A stretch of DNA of 64,000 nt from Streptomyces sp. NRRL S-244 (GCF_000717915.1 NZ_JOCX01000015.1:186001-250000); one strand, 5' to 3'. Counted from the stretch's first letter, positions 27,508 to 35,761 are shown. Numbers and translations: made by a program. The notes: generated by a model not told the origin, from the letters alone.

Positions 27508-28868
27508 CGCGTGCCTCCTGCGGGGGTGGGCTCCGGCGCGGGAGCCGGGTCGGGTGCGCCCGCCGTGTCGGGTTCGCCCGCCGGGCGGGAGTGGCCGGGC
27601 AGCAGGGCCAGGGCGAGGGCGGCGGGCACGAGTCCGGCCGCCTGGATCAGGCAGAGCGTCTGGGCGGAGAGGTGGTCGCCGAGGAATCCGAAGAGCAGCG
27701 AGGCGACCGGGAAGGTCGCGCCGAGGACGGCCTGCATGACGGCGAAGAACGCGGGCTTGTCGGCGGCCGGGACCAGCCGCTGGAACAGGGCCACGAAGCG
27801 GACCCCGATCACCCCGACGCACCAGCCCGTCAGCAGCAGGGACCCGGCGATGACGGGCCGTGCGGCGATCAGGCCGGGGACGGCGAGGGCGGCCGCCATC
27901 GCGCCCAGGCACGCGGTGCCGACCACGGCGGGCCGGCCGGGCACCCGGGCGCCGGTGAAGGAGCCGATGAGCGTGCCCACGCCGAGCGAGGCCTCCAGGA
28001 GGGCGACGGTGCCGCCGTCGCCGTGCAGCACGGAGGCGGTGTACAGCGGCATGACGACGAAGACGGCCGTGGTGAAGAGGTTGGCCGCGGTGAAGCAGAG
28101 CAGGATGCCGCGGACGTACGGCATGGAGCCCAGCAGCTGACGCAGGGTCCGCCGCGGCGCCTGCTCGCCGCCGGCGGCGTCGGCAGAGTCGGCAGCATCG
28201 GCGACGCCGGGGTGCGCGGCGGTGCGGAACCGTACGGTCGCGATGAGCAGGGCGGCCGTCGCGTAGGCGGCGGCGCAGCCGACGGCGAGGCCGGCCACCC
28301 CGGCCGCGTCCACGACGAGGGCGCCGAGCAGGGCTCCGCCGAGGCTCGCCAGCGACTGGGTGGACAGCTCGAAGCCGGTCGCGGCCTCGATGTCCGCGTC
28401 GTCGACCAGCTCGGGCACGGAGGTGGTCAGGCAGGGGTCGAAGAAGGCCTGGCAGGTCGCGAGGGCAAGGGCGGCGGCGTAGGCGGCGGCGACCGGGAGG
28501 TCGCTCGCGCAGGCCCACACGGCCAGCGCAGCGGCGGCGGCTCCCGCTCCCCCGGCCGCGGTGCGCAGCAGCGAGCGGTGGGCGAAGCGGGCGATGGCGC
28601 GGGCGACGAGCGGGGCCAGGACCACGGCGGGCAGGGTGCTGACGGCCATGAACAGGCCGGCCGCGAAACCGCCGTCACCGGACGCGGCGTCGCTGATGAG
28701 CCACCAGGAGATGCCCACCTGGAACATGCGCACGGCGGCCTGGGTGAGGACCTGGCCGAGCCATACGGTCCCGAAGGCGCGGTTGCGCAGGACCAGGGGC
28801 AGTCGGCGGCCGGAGGCCGGTGTCGCGGGCGGGGTCGGGGTCGGGGTCGAGTTCATCTGCGTCGTCAT
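27504..28868 (-). CDS. MFS transporter of the LuxE/LuxC operon
   Basis: The 454-residue protein has about twelve hydrophobic helices and a Pro-rich C-terminal tail, typical of major facilitator exporters. Family landmarks are FGTVWLGQVLTQAAVRMFQV at the first helix and a charged loop before helix 7 (GEQAPRRTLRQLLGSMPYVR). ATG 28868 overlaps the stop of the upstream PaaK-like gene (ATGA) and its stop overlaps the GNAT start. Placement inside the set suggests export of the product or of a toxic intermediate. Substrate cannot be read from the sequence. Confidence 0.92.
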   Translation of the reverse strand: MTTQMNSTPTPTPPATPASGRRLPLVLRNRAFGTVWLGQVLTQAAVRMFQVGISWWLISDAASGDGGFAAGLFMAVSTLPAVVLAPLVARAIARFAHRSLLRTAAGGAGAAAAALAVWACASDLPVAAAYAAALALATCQAFFDPCLTTSVPELVDDADIEAATGFELSTQSLASLGGALLGALVVDAAGVAGLAVGCAAAYATAALLIATVRFRTAAHPGVADAADSADAAGGEQAPRRTLRQLLGSMPYVRGILLCFTAANLFTTAVFVVMPLYTASVLHGDGGTVALLEASLGVGTLIGSFTGARVPGRPAVVGTACLGAMAAALAVPGLIAARPVIAGSLLLTGWCVGVIGVRFVALFQRLVPAADKPAFFAVMQAVLGATFPVASLLFGFLGDHLSAQTLCLIQAAGLVPAALALALLPGHSRPAGEPDTAGAPDPAPAPEPTPAGGTR

Positions 28869-30196
28869 GCGGTCGGCCTCTCGTCGAGGACGCGGACGAG
28901 CTTGCCGGAGCGGGTGTTGACCACCAGGTCGCGGTGGCGGGCCCACTCGACGCGCAGCGGGTGTACGAACCCCGCTTCGACGCTGTCGGGGTAGAGCGGC
29001 CGGGCGGTGTTCAGCCCGGTGACGACCTCCTTGGCGAGGACGTCCAGGCCGGCCGCGTCCTGGCCGGGGGCAGCGGCGGGGGCGGTGGCAGCGGCGGGGG
29101 CGGTGACAGCGGCGGCGGCGGTGGTGGCGGTGGCGAGGCGCAGTACGAGGCCGTCGCGCCCCTCCCAGCGGCGTACGACGAGCTGCATGCCGGTGACACG
29201 GCAGTCGGTGTCGGCCTCGGCGACGGCGTTCGTGACGTCCTGCCAGTACAGCGAGACGGGGCCGACGCGCACGCCTTCCTCGGCCCGGCCGAGGATGCGG
29301 AACGCCCCGCCCTCGGTGTCGGTCCACTCCGCGCGGTCGCCGGCGGGGTAGCGGATGACGGGCATGAGACGGCGGTAGAGCTGGGTGACGACGACCCGTC
29401 CGGCGCGGCCCGGCTCGCGGATCGGTTCGCCGGTCGTCTCGTCGAGGATCTCGACGAGGGTGTGCGGGGCGAACGGGCGGTGTGTGCGCGTGTCTTCGCA
29501 CGCGCCGGGCACCGGCCGGCCGAGGAGGCCGCCGTCGACGCTGGCATAGCCGAGCGAGCGGGGTGTGGCCCGGGGGAAGGCCGCTGCCAGGAGGCGGCGC
29601 TGGTCGTCGAAGAGGGCTTCGCCGCCGAAGAACAGGAACTCGACGCCGGGCAGTTGGCGGCCGGCGGAGGTCAGGTGCTCGGCGAGGCGGCACAGCGTGG
29701 TCGGCGTACCGGCGACGACGTCGGCGGCGAAGTCCTCGATCGTGGTGAGCGTCGAGTCGAGCGGTGCGCCGCCGCCTATGGGCAGGCGGACGTTGGCGAC
29801 GGGAGCGTGCGCGAGCGAGTCCAGGATGAACAGGAAGCTGGCGTAGAGCTCACCGGCGTAGAAGAGGTCCGCCACCCGGTGCCCGGGCCGCAGGCCCGCG
29901 TCGACCATGCCGGAGCCGAAGGCGGTGACGAACTCCTGCCATTCCTCACGGGTGTAGCAGGAGAACCGCGGCGTGCCGGTGGTGCCGCCCGTCTTGAACA
30001 CGACCGCTTCCCCGAGGGGGGCGGTCAGGACGCGGTTGTCGCTCAGGGTGTTGGCGGCCCAGAACGCGTCCTGGTCCACGACGGGCACGTCGGTGATCCG
30101 GCTCACGTCCGGCGGCAGATCCGCGTAGAGCTCGGCGTAGAAAGGGGAACGGTCGCGGGCGAAACGCACGAGGTCTGAAAACTGCTGGACGGGCAT
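28865..30196 (-). CDS. PaaK-like adenylate-forming ligase, first gene of the LuxE/LuxC operon
   Basis: The 443-residue protein belongs to the phenylacetate-CoA ligase / coenzyme F390 synthetase class. Motifs are VVFKTGGTTGTPRFSCYTRE (AMP loop), EFLFFGGEALFDDQRRLLAA, LGYASVDGGLLG and VVTQLYRRLMPVIRYPAGDR. An Ala-rich insertion (ATATTAAAAVTAPAAATAPA) lies near residue 370. The ATG at 30196 has an AAAGG site five bases upstream. With the LuxE-like and fused ligases it gives three acid-activating modules in one transcript. The promoter should lie in 30197-30310, where inverted repeats occur. Confidence 0.9.
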   Translation of the reverse strand: MPVQQFSDLVRFARDRSPFYAELYADLPPDVSRITDVPVVDQDAFWAANTLSDNRVLTAPLGEAVVFKTGGTTGTPRFSCYTREEWQEFVTAFGSGMVDAGLRPGHRVADLFYAGELYASFLFILDSLAHAPVANVRLPIGGGAPLDSTLTTIEDFAADVVAGTPTTLCRLAEHLTSAGRQLPGVEFLFFGGEALFDDQRRLLAAAFPRATPRSLGYASVDGGLLGRPVPGACEDTRTHRPFAPHTLVEILDETTGEPIREPGRAGRVVVTQLYRRLMPVIRYPAGDRAEWTDTEGGAFRILGRAEEGVRVGPVSLYWQDVTNAVAEADTDCRVTGMQLVVRRWEGRDGLVLRLATATTAAAAVTAPAAATAPAAAPGQDAAGLDVLAKEVVTGLNTARPLYPDSVEAGFVHPLRVEWARHRDLVVNTRSGKLVRVLDERPTA

Positions 30197-30265
30197 GCTG
30201 CCTTTACCTCGAAAGATGAAGATGAAAGTTGGAATAGGCGGGATACAGGCGGCGCGCGCTTCGGG

Positions 30266-30288
30266 GAGTGGTGGAACTCACACCACTC
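30266..30288. promoter_or_regulatory. Inverted repeat upstream of the five-gene operon
   Basis: GAGTGGTG (30266-30273) and its exact reverse complement CACCACTC (30281-30288) are separated by seven bases. The site is 70-92 bases upstream of the first minus-strand gene of the LuxE/LuxC set, a usual place for an operator or activator site. Arm length and spacing are those of a dimeric regulator. No regulator gene lies next to it. Confidence 0.45.
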
Positions 30289-30294
30289 TCATCC

Positions 30295-30308
30295 GTTGAT
30301 CAGTCAAC
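30295..30308. promoter_or_regulatory. Second short palindrome near the operon promoter
   Basis: GTTGA and TCAAC flank a 4-base centre (GTTGATCAGTCAAC), seven bases beyond the GAGTGGTG repeat, in a locally AT-richer stretch. It may be a second operator or part of a promoter. The remaining 200 bases to the next gene hold a 79-codon open frame with no support, and otherwise nothing recognised. Confidence 0.25.
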
Positions 30309-30506
30309 AATGCGGACGATGCGCACAGTTGGCGAGCGCGGCGCTAACCTGATGTCTGTTCACATGATGAGACAAGAGGAACGCACCGCCAAATCGATCG
30401 ATGGCCGGCCCACGGACTTCCGGCCCGCGGGGCCGAAACCGCACAGTCCGTGGTTTCCTTTCGAAGGGATTCGGCGCGCCATTGCGAATGCGCGGGACCG
30501 GCCATA

Positions 30507-31127
30507 ATGAGGGGAAGGGCAATCTCCAGCGAACAGGACGACGACCTCGTGGGAACCGCACACCTGCCTCCGGGCCAACGCCTCGCCAAGGGCTGGCCCG
30601 TCTCCCACTACGGCCCGGTCCCGAAGTTCCGCCCCGAGCGCTGGTCCCTCCAGGTCTTCGGCGCGACCGCCACGGGCGACAAGTACGCCTGGTCGTTCGA
30701 CGAACTCTCGGCGCTGCCCTGCGTCACCATCGAGACCGACCTGCACTGCGCCTCGGGTACGACCTCCACGGACCACGAGTTCTTCGGGGTCGCCGCCCGG
30801 ACGATCCTGGAGCTCGCTCCCCCGGCCCCGCAGGTCACGCACGTCATGGCCTGGGCGGAGTACGGGTACAGCGCCAACCTGCGCCTCGGCGACTTCACCT
30901 CCGGCCGGACCGTTCTGGCCACCCACCACGACGGCGAGCCCCTCACCGTCGAGCACGGGTTCCCGCTGCGCCTGGTCGTCCCGCACCTCTACGGCTACAA
31001 GGGGCCGAAGTGGCTGCGCGCGATCGAGTACATGACGGCCGACCGGCGCGGTTTCTGGGAGGAGCGCGGGTACCACAACATCGCCGACCCCTGGACGGAG
31101 CAGCGCCACTCCTACCAGGAGGAATAG
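30507..31127 (+). CDS. Sulfite-oxidase-like molybdopterin protein
   Basis: The product has the fold of the small sulfite-oxidase-like (YedY/SUOX) proteins. It contains GWPVSHYGPVPKFRPERWSL, a Mo-ligand Cys in ETDLHCASG, ARTILELAPPAPQVTHVMAW and the C-terminal WLRAIEYMTADRRGFWEERG with YHNIADPW. The segment after the Cys (TTSTDHEFFG) differs from the more common KFS/W-containing form. Start is uncertain: ATG 30507 overlaps a CATAAT -10-like sequence, so GTG 30549, giving MGTAHLPPGQRLAKGWPVSH, may be the true start. It would be cytoplasmic, since no twin-Arg signal is seen. It diverges from the LuxE/LuxC operon. Confidence 0.85.
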   Translation: MRGRAISSEQDDDLVGTAHLPPGQRLAKGWPVSHYGPVPKFRPERWSLQVFGATATGDKYAWSFDELSALPCVTIETDLHCASGTTSTDHEFFGVAARTILELAPPAPQVTHVMAWAEYGYSANLRLGDFTSGRTVLATHHDGEPLTVEHGFPLRLVVPHLYGYKGPKWLRAIEYMTADRRGFWEERGYHNIADPWTEQRHSYQEE

Positions 31128-31203
31128 CCGGTCCGACCAGGCACTCCGCCTCCGGCACCCGGCCATCCGTGTCCCCGGCGGCCAGCGAATCGTTTGCGCA
31201 GGC

Positions 31204-31542
31204 ATGACGACGACGCGCTCCACGCTCGCCACCACGGCGCGACACCGGGCAGCTGCGGATGACGGCGACCACGACCGCTCCCCGTACGTCCCCGCCCCGC
31301 GGCAGCCGGCCCACGCGGCCGTGTCTTCCCCGCTCTTCGAGCAGCTCGCCCGGGAGTGGGCGGCGCGGGGGGCCACCGTGCCGGGGCGGCCGGATCCGGC
31401 GTGGCGGCGGCTGATCTCCTGGGAGCACTTCGAACGGGAGACCGCGGCCACCGTCCGCAACCTGCACCTGCGCGGCCCGGAGCCCGTACCCTCCCCCGCG
31501 CCCGCCTCCCCGGGGAACCCTCCCCGGTGGATGCGGGCTTGA
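31204..31542 (+). CDS. Small hypothetical protein
   Basis: The 112-residue frame has low-complexity ends and a compact centre (SPLFEQLAREWAARGATVPG, PDPAWRRLISWEHFERETAA) that reads like helical protein. The end is Pro-rich. No family is recognised. It follows the sulfite-oxidase-like gene by 76 bases on the same strand and may share its transcript. The start is not well supported: the only purines (AGG) lie too close to the ATG. Confidence 0.6.
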   Translation: MTTTRSTLATTARHRAAADDGDHDRSPYVPAPRQPAHAAVSSPLFEQLAREWAARGATVPGRPDPAWRRLISWEHFERETAATVRNLHLRGPEPVPSPAPASPGNPPRWMRA

Positions 31543-31571
31543 GGCCCTGACGGCCGGGAACGGCCGGAAAG

Positions 31572-32570
31572 TCACCGACCGGCGCGGATCCGGCCCGCGA
31601 TCAGCCGGATGGCGCTGATCGTCAGGTCCGGGTCGTGCAGCTGCACGTAGTGGTCGCTTCCGGTGGCCAGGAGGTGCGGGGACTGCTCCCCCAGCTCCAC
31701 CAGTCCCTGCTGGACCGCGGGCCAGGCGCGCTCCAGCGGTGCGAGGAGGACCTTCGGAGTCCCGGCCGGGGCCGCGAAGGGCTCCGTCTTGCTGAGCACG
31801 GCCATCGGTACCTTCGGCAGCGGCTTCGCCGCCCGCACCGCGCCGACCGCGCCGTCGATGTCGCCCTTCTCGAACCCCGGGTCGGCGTCGAAACGCGTAC
31901 CGGGATTGTTGAGCAGCCTCACGTACGCGGGCCACTGCGCGCCGAAGTACGGCTTCATGTTCGTGCCGAACGCGTCGACGAAGACGAGGCCGGCCGTCAT
32001 CTCCGGATGCCGCTGCGCGTACAGACGGGTGATCATTCCGCCGAACGAGTGGCCGACGAGCAGGTACGGTCCGGGCACGTGCGCCGCCGTCAGCACCCGG
32101 TCGAGGTCCGCGGCCATGGCGGCGAGGGAGCGCGTGCCGGTCTGCGGAGTGCTGCGGGTGGTGAGCGCCGGCGGGTTCGCGTAGCGGATGGTTCCGGGCC
32201 GGTCGTACGTGCACACCCGCGCGAAGGCCGCGACGCCCGGGAACACCGCCGGTGACTTGGGGACGGGCGGGCGGGTGTCGGTGAGGCTCCAGGTGTCGGA
32301 GGAATCGTGCAGCCCCGATTCCAGGACGACCGTGGGGCTGCCGCTCCCCTTGCAGCTCAGCCAGAGCCTTCGGCCGCCGCCCACGTCGACCTGGCGGGAG
32401 AAGTCCTGAGGGGCCCGGATCGACCCGGAGGCGGATGCGGACGCGGACGCGGCCGGGGCGCCGCGCAGCGGCGGCGGGCCGCCACACCCGGGCAGAGTGG
32501 CCAGGGCCGTCGCGGCCAGGACCGTGGTCAGGACTGTGGTCGGAAGCGGAATCCGCTGTCGCATCGGCAT
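31572..32570 (-). CDS. Alpha/beta hydrolase, exported lipoprotein
   Basis: The 332-residue protein has a signal peptide ending in the lipobox LPGC (Cys29), a short Ala/Ser repeat linker, and an alpha/beta-hydrolase domain. The nucleophile elbow is GHSFGG (Ser175), preceded by VVLESGLHDSSDTW (oxyanion region) and CTYDRPGTIRYA. The late His is in ATGSDHYVQLHDP. It would be tethered to the outer membrane face and act on esters or amides outside the cell. Substrate unknown. It stands downstream of the DHA2 exporter on the same strand but is separated by a strong hairpin. Confidence 0.92.
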   Translation of the reverse strand: MPMRQRIPLPTTVLTTVLAATALATLPGCGGPPPLRGAPAASASASASGSIRAPQDFSRQVDVGGGRRLWLSCKGSGSPTVVLESGLHDSSDTWSLTDTRPPVPKSPAVFPGVAAFARVCTYDRPGTIRYANPPALTTRSTPQTGTRSLAAMAADLDRVLTAAHVPGPYLLVGHSFGGMITRLYAQRHPEMTAGLVFVDAFGTNMKPYFGAQWPAYVRLLNNPGTRFDADPGFEKGDIDGAVGAVRAAKPLPKVPMAVLSKTEPFAAPAGTPKVLLAPLERAWPAVQQGLVELGEQSPHLLATGSDHYVQLHDPDLTISAIRLIAGRIRAGR

Positions 32571-32695
32571 TCTCCGCTTCCCGTGTTCCGCGTACGCCTG
32601 TCCCCTGACCGTCCGGCCCGATCATCCGGTACGAGCGGCCCGGGCCACGGGATCGCCGCACGGGAATCGCCGCGGCCGGACACCGGACGCCGGAC

Positions 32696-32736
32696 GGGGA
32701 CCGGTCCGCGGAGGGTGCCCTCCGCTTCCGGTCCCC
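32696..32736 (-). terminator. Hairpin after the DHA2 exporter gene
   Basis: A long stem has an outer 9-bp arm pair (GGGGACCGG / CCGGTCCCC) and an inner 8-bp pair (GCGGAGGG / CCCTCCGC), separated by a small internal loop. It lies 35 bases past the exporter stop and before the hydrolase start, so it most likely ends the exporter transcript. Confidence 0.8.
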
Positions 32737-32771
32737 GGTCCCCGACATACCGATCCCGATGCCGATCCCGG

Positions 32772-34259
32772 TCAGGCCTTGCGCGAACGGCCGCCGCCCA
32801 GGCCCAGTCCGAGGCCCACCAGGACCGCCGCCGCGACCACGATCGCCGCGTCGATCACCAGGACCGTACGGACCCCGCCGAAGAGCGAGCCCTGCGTGGT
32901 GGCGAGGACACCGAGCAGCGGGATCCCGATCGTGAGGCCGACCTGCTGCGTGGTGGTGACCAGGCCGGTCGCCAGCCCCTGCTCCGCGTCGGGCACGCCG
33001 CTCGTCACGGTGAGCCCGTACGAGATGATCGCTCCGAGGTGGAACATGCTGGCCAGCGAGACCGCGACCGTCGCCACGAGCGCGCCCGACTCGGCGCCCA
33101 CGGTGAGCAGCGCGGCGGTGAGCAGCCCCTGGCCGAGCAGCGAGCCGGTCAGGGTGCGCCGGGCGCCGAAGCGGCCGATGACCTTCGGTGCGTACGAGCC
33201 GGCGAAGGCGGAGGCGACGCCCTGGATGCCGAAGACCAGACCGGTCCGGAAGGAGGACAGCCCCAGCGTCTCCTGGAGGTACAGGGTCAGGACGAAGATG
33301 ACCGTCGACATCATCGAGAAGGTCACCAGACCGCCGATGTTGCCCCAGGCGATCGTGCGCCGCTTCAGCATCGGCAGCGAGACCAGCGGGGCCGGGCTCT
33401 TGGACTCGACCACGGCGAAGGCGACGAGCAGGGCCAGGCCGGCGAGCAGCGTGCCCCACACGTCCACGCCGCCGAATCCGCGCTGGGCGGCCGTGGACAG
33501 GGAGTAGATGAGCGCGAGCAGACCGCCGGTGACGGTGACGGCGCCGGGTACGTCCAGGCGCGGCCGGTCGGGGGTGCGCGACTCGGGCAGCAGGCCGGGG
33601 GCGAGGGCGAGCACGATCACCGCGGTGACCGAGAGCAGCCCCATCGTGGAGCGCCAGCCGAGGGTGTCGGTCATGACGCCACCGAGGACCATGCCGATGG
33701 TGAAGCCGAGGGAGAGCAGGGTGCCGGAGATGCCGAGGGCCTTGTCGCGCAGCGGGCCCTCGGGGAAGGTCGTGGTCAGCAGGGACATGCCGGTCGGCAC
33801 GATGACCGCCGCGCCGAGGCCCTGGAGGGCGCGCCCGGCCAGGAAGGACGCCGGGTCCCAGGCCAGGGTGGCCAGCAGCGAGGCGGCGCCGAAGAGGGCG
33901 AGGCCGATCAGGAACAGCTTCTTCCTGCCGTACAGATCGGCGATCCGGCCGAAGAGGAGGAGGAAGCCGCCGGAGGGGAGCGCGAAGGCGGTGACCGCCC
34001 ACTGGAGGGCCGACTGGCTCAGGCCCAGGTCCTTGCCGAGGACGGGCAGGGCCACGTTCAGTACGGAGAAGTCGAGCGCCACCATGAACTGGGCGGCGCA
34101 GAGCACGAAGAGGACCAGCTTGGCCCGGCCGGTGAGCCGTTCGCTCCCGGGGGCTGCGGCCCCGAGGTCGCGGGTCGCGGTCCTCGTCGCCGCCGTCGCC
34201 GCCGTCGCCGCCGTCGCTGTCGTCGTTGTTGTTGTTGCTGTCTGAGAATCGATCGCCAT
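32772..34259 (-). CDS. DHA2-family (EmrB/QacA type) drug exporter
   Basis: The 495-residue MFS protein has about fourteen helices. Signatures are ALDFSVLNVALPVLGKDLGL (helix 1), GRIADLYGRKKLFLIGLALF (loop 2-3) and ALQGLGAAVIVPTGMSLLTT (helix 4/5), with a Lys/Arg end. The N-terminus starts with a Thr/Ala repeat tract from CGCCGT-type repeated DNA. ATG 34259 is the supported start. It diverges from an XRE/MmyB regulator, a frequent pairing in Streptomyces where the regulator controls the exporter. It would expel hydrophobic compounds; substrate unknown. Confidence 0.95.
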   Translation of the reverse strand: MAIDSQTATTTTTTATAATAATAATRTATRDLGAAAPGSERLTGRAKLVLFVLCAAQFMVALDFSVLNVALPVLGKDLGLSQSALQWAVTAFALPSGGFLLLFGRIADLYGRKKLFLIGLALFGAASLLATLAWDPASFLAGRALQGLGAAVIVPTGMSLLTTTFPEGPLRDKALGISGTLLSLGFTIGMVLGGVMTDTLGWRSTMGLLSVTAVIVLALAPGLLPESRTPDRPRLDVPGAVTVTGGLLALIYSLSTAAQRGFGGVDVWGTLLAGLALLVAFAVVESKSPAPLVSLPMLKRRTIAWGNIGGLVTFSMMSTVIFVLTLYLQETLGLSSFRTGLVFGIQGVASAFAGSYAPKVIGRFGARRTLTGSLLGQGLLTAALLTVGAESGALVATVAVSLASMFHLGAIISYGLTVTSGVPDAEQGLATGLVTTTQQVGLTIGIPLLGVLATTQGSLFGGVRTVLVIDAAIVVAAAVLVGLGLGLGGGRSRKA

Positions 34260-34312
34260 GGCCACACCCTCGCGGTCCGGGAATGCCCGTGGAGAGTGGG
34301 AACTTATCCTGT

Positions 34313-34326
34313 TGGTGGCACCACCA
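34313..34326. promoter_or_regulatory. Palindrome between the exporter and its regulator
   Basis: TGGTGG and CCACCA flank a 2-base centre (TGGTGGCACCACCA) in the 88-base divergent space. It overlaps the region just after a -10-like TATCCT (34305-34310). It is well placed to be the operator through which the XRE/MmyB protein controls both genes. Confidence 0.4.
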
Positions 34327-34347
34327 GGCAGCCGACAGGGGGATTGA

Positions 34348-35220
34348 GTGGCTACACCGATCGACAAGCACCGCCGTTCCGAGCTGCGCGAGTTCCTGAT
34401 GAGCAGACGGGCGCGGGTCACCCCCACGGAGGCGGGCCTGCCCGACGGCGGGGCCCGGCGCCGCACCCCGGGCCTGCGCCGGGAGGAGGTCGCCGTGCTC
34501 GCGGGGGTCGGGGTGTCCTGGTACCAGTGGCTGGAACAGGGCCGCGACATCACGGTGTCCCCGCAGGTGCTCGACTCCGTGGGCCGGGTCCTCAAGCTGT
34601 CCAGCGCCGAGCGCCGGCATCTCTACGTACTGGCGGGGCTCAACCCGCCCGCGCTCGAAGTGGCGCCCGCCGACCGGGACATGTGCCAGGGGCTGAAGCG
34701 GCTGATCGACGCCTGGATGCCGTTCCCCGCGCACATCATGGACGCGTACTGGAACACGGTTCTCTACAACGACTCGGCCGCGCTCGTACTCGGGATGCGC
34801 CCGGAGATCGTGCAGAACTGCCTCATCGCGTTCTTCACCGACCCCATCTACAAGGCCCGTTCGCGGCACTGGGAGGAGAACGCCTGCAACGTGGTCGCCC
34901 AGTACCGGGCGGCGAGCTCGGAGTGGCCCGAGGACGAGGGGTTCCGGGCCGTCATCGAGGAAGCGCGGGAGCTCAGCCCCGAGTTCGCGGTGCTGTGGGA
35001 CCAGCGGGACATCCGGCCCGGCGGCCAGATGCGCAAGGAGATCGAGCACCCCGTCGTGGGGACGCTGTTCGTCGAGTCGACGCAGCTGCGCGTACCGGCC
35101 CGGCCCGACCTCTCGATCGTGCTGCACACCCCGCTGCCGGCCACCGACACGGCGGAGAAGCTGGAGTGGCTGACCTCGGCGGAGGGGCGCCGGGGAACCA
35201 TGTACCCGATCGCCGGCTGA
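34348..35220 (+). CDS. XRE-family regulator with MmyB-type ligand domain
   Basis: The 290-residue protein has an N-terminal helix-turn-helix (about residues 10-75, RRTPGLRREEVAVLAGVGVS and WYQWLEQGRDITVSPQVLDS). A C-terminal MmyB-like domain contains LIDAWMPFPAHIMDAYWNTV and ALVLGMRPEIVQNCLIAFF. The GTG at 34348 has AGGGGG about six bases upstream. MmyB-like domains bind fatty-acid-like ligands in known structures. It diverges from the DHA2 exporter and is the likely regulator of it. Confidence 0.93.
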   Translation: MATPIDKHRRSELREFLMSRRARVTPTEAGLPDGGARRRTPGLRREEVAVLAGVGVSWYQWLEQGRDITVSPQVLDSVGRVLKLSSAERRHLYVLAGLNPPALEVAPADRDMCQGLKRLIDAWMPFPAHIMDAYWNTVLYNDSAALVLGMRPEIVQNCLIAFFTDPIYKARSRHWEENACNVVAQYRAASSEWPEDEGFRAVIEEARELSPEFAVLWDQRDIRPGGQMRKEIEHPVVGTLFVESTQLRVPARPDLSIVLHTPLPATDTAEKLEWLTSAEGRRGTMYPIAG

Positions 35221-35265
35221 CCGCCCCGTACACGGCTCACCCCGTACGCGGCTGACCTCGTACGC

Positions 35266-35304
35266 GGGTGCCCCGGACCGGCCGCAGCGCCGGCCCGGGC
35301 ACCC
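35266..35304. terminator. Hairpin between convergent genes
   Basis: GGGTGCCC (35266-35273) and GGGCACCC (35297-35304) form a perfect 8-bp stem with a GC-rich loop that can itself pair (CCGGCCG/CGCCGG). It sits between the XRE regulator and the convergent small gene and could serve both. Confidence 0.6.
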
Positions 35305-35316
35305 GTCGGCGGGCGG

Positions 35317-35703
35317 CTACAGCCCTTCGGACCGCATACGCACGATCTCCTCCTCCACCGCGCGGAGCTCGTCCCGCCGGTCCATGAGGATCAACAGCTC
35401 CCGGTAGTTGGTCAGCGCGGTGACGAGAAGATCGCCCCAGCCGGGTTCCAGCGCGCACATGCGCCGCGCGGCGGCGACGGACTCGGCGCGCAGGGCCAGC
35501 GCGATCTCCGGCCGGTGTGCGAACTCGTAGCGGCTGTACTTCCACAGTGCGGCGGACAGCAGGGGCAGATAGGCCAGGGGGCTCACCTGGACCAGGACGC
35601 GGTAGGCCGCGACCCGCTCGCGGACCGGCGGCTTCGCCGATCCGAGGAGGGCGACCCGGGCTCGGAGGACTGCGTCGTGATTGATGTTCGCCGAGTGATT
35701 CAT
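35317..35703 (-). CDS. Small helical protein, TPR-like
   Basis: The 128-residue protein starts at ATG 35703 (MNHSANINHDAVLRARVALL). It is largely alpha-helical, with a repeat-like alternation (VRERVAAYRVLVQVSPLAYL, EFAHRPEIALALRAESVAAA, DDRELRAV-type end) that resembles TPR/HEAT-like repeats. I do not recognise a named family. A perfect inverted repeat lies 35 bases upstream of the start and could control it. It is convergent with the XRE regulator. Confidence 0.7.
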   Translation of the reverse strand: MNHSANINHDAVLRARVALLGSAKPPVRERVAAYRVLVQVSPLAYLPLLSAALWKYSRYEFAHRPEIALALRAESVAAARRMCALEPGWGDLLVTALTNYRELLILMDRRDELRAVEEEIVRMRSEGL

Positions 35704-35737
35704 GACGGTGATTCTCAAAGCCGCACAGGGGCCCAAA

Positions 35738-35761
35738 CAAGGGCAATCGACTGTGCCCTTG
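35738..35761. promoter_or_regulatory. Inverted repeat upstream of the small helical protein gene
   Basis: CAAGGGCA (35738-35745) and TGCCCTTG (35754-35761) are perfect 8-base arms separated by eight bases, 35-58 bases ahead of the minus-strand start. This fits an operator or a 5' mRNA hairpin. The rest of the 335-base divergent gap up to the GAPDH gene holds a C/T-rich tract and one promoter candidate, and no gene. Confidence 0.4.

Noticed and set aside
25142..30196. Bioluminescence operon
   Set aside because: LuxE-like and LuxC-like proteins are present but no luciferase (luxAB) or luxD gene is, and light emission cannot be claimed.
30268..30507. 79-codon plus-strand frame in the divergent promoter region
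   Set aside because: No ribosome site, no family resemblance, and it spans both inverted repeats and the likely promoters.
30515..30527. 13-base sequence AAGGGCAATCTCC also found at 50918-50930
   Set aside because: Matches of this length are expected by chance in 64 kb, and the two contexts share nothing else.
32307..35255. 982-codon open frame antisense to the DHA2 exporter
   Set aside because: Arg/Gln/Gly-rich antisense text without a start or any family pattern; it also overlaps the XRE gene in another frame.
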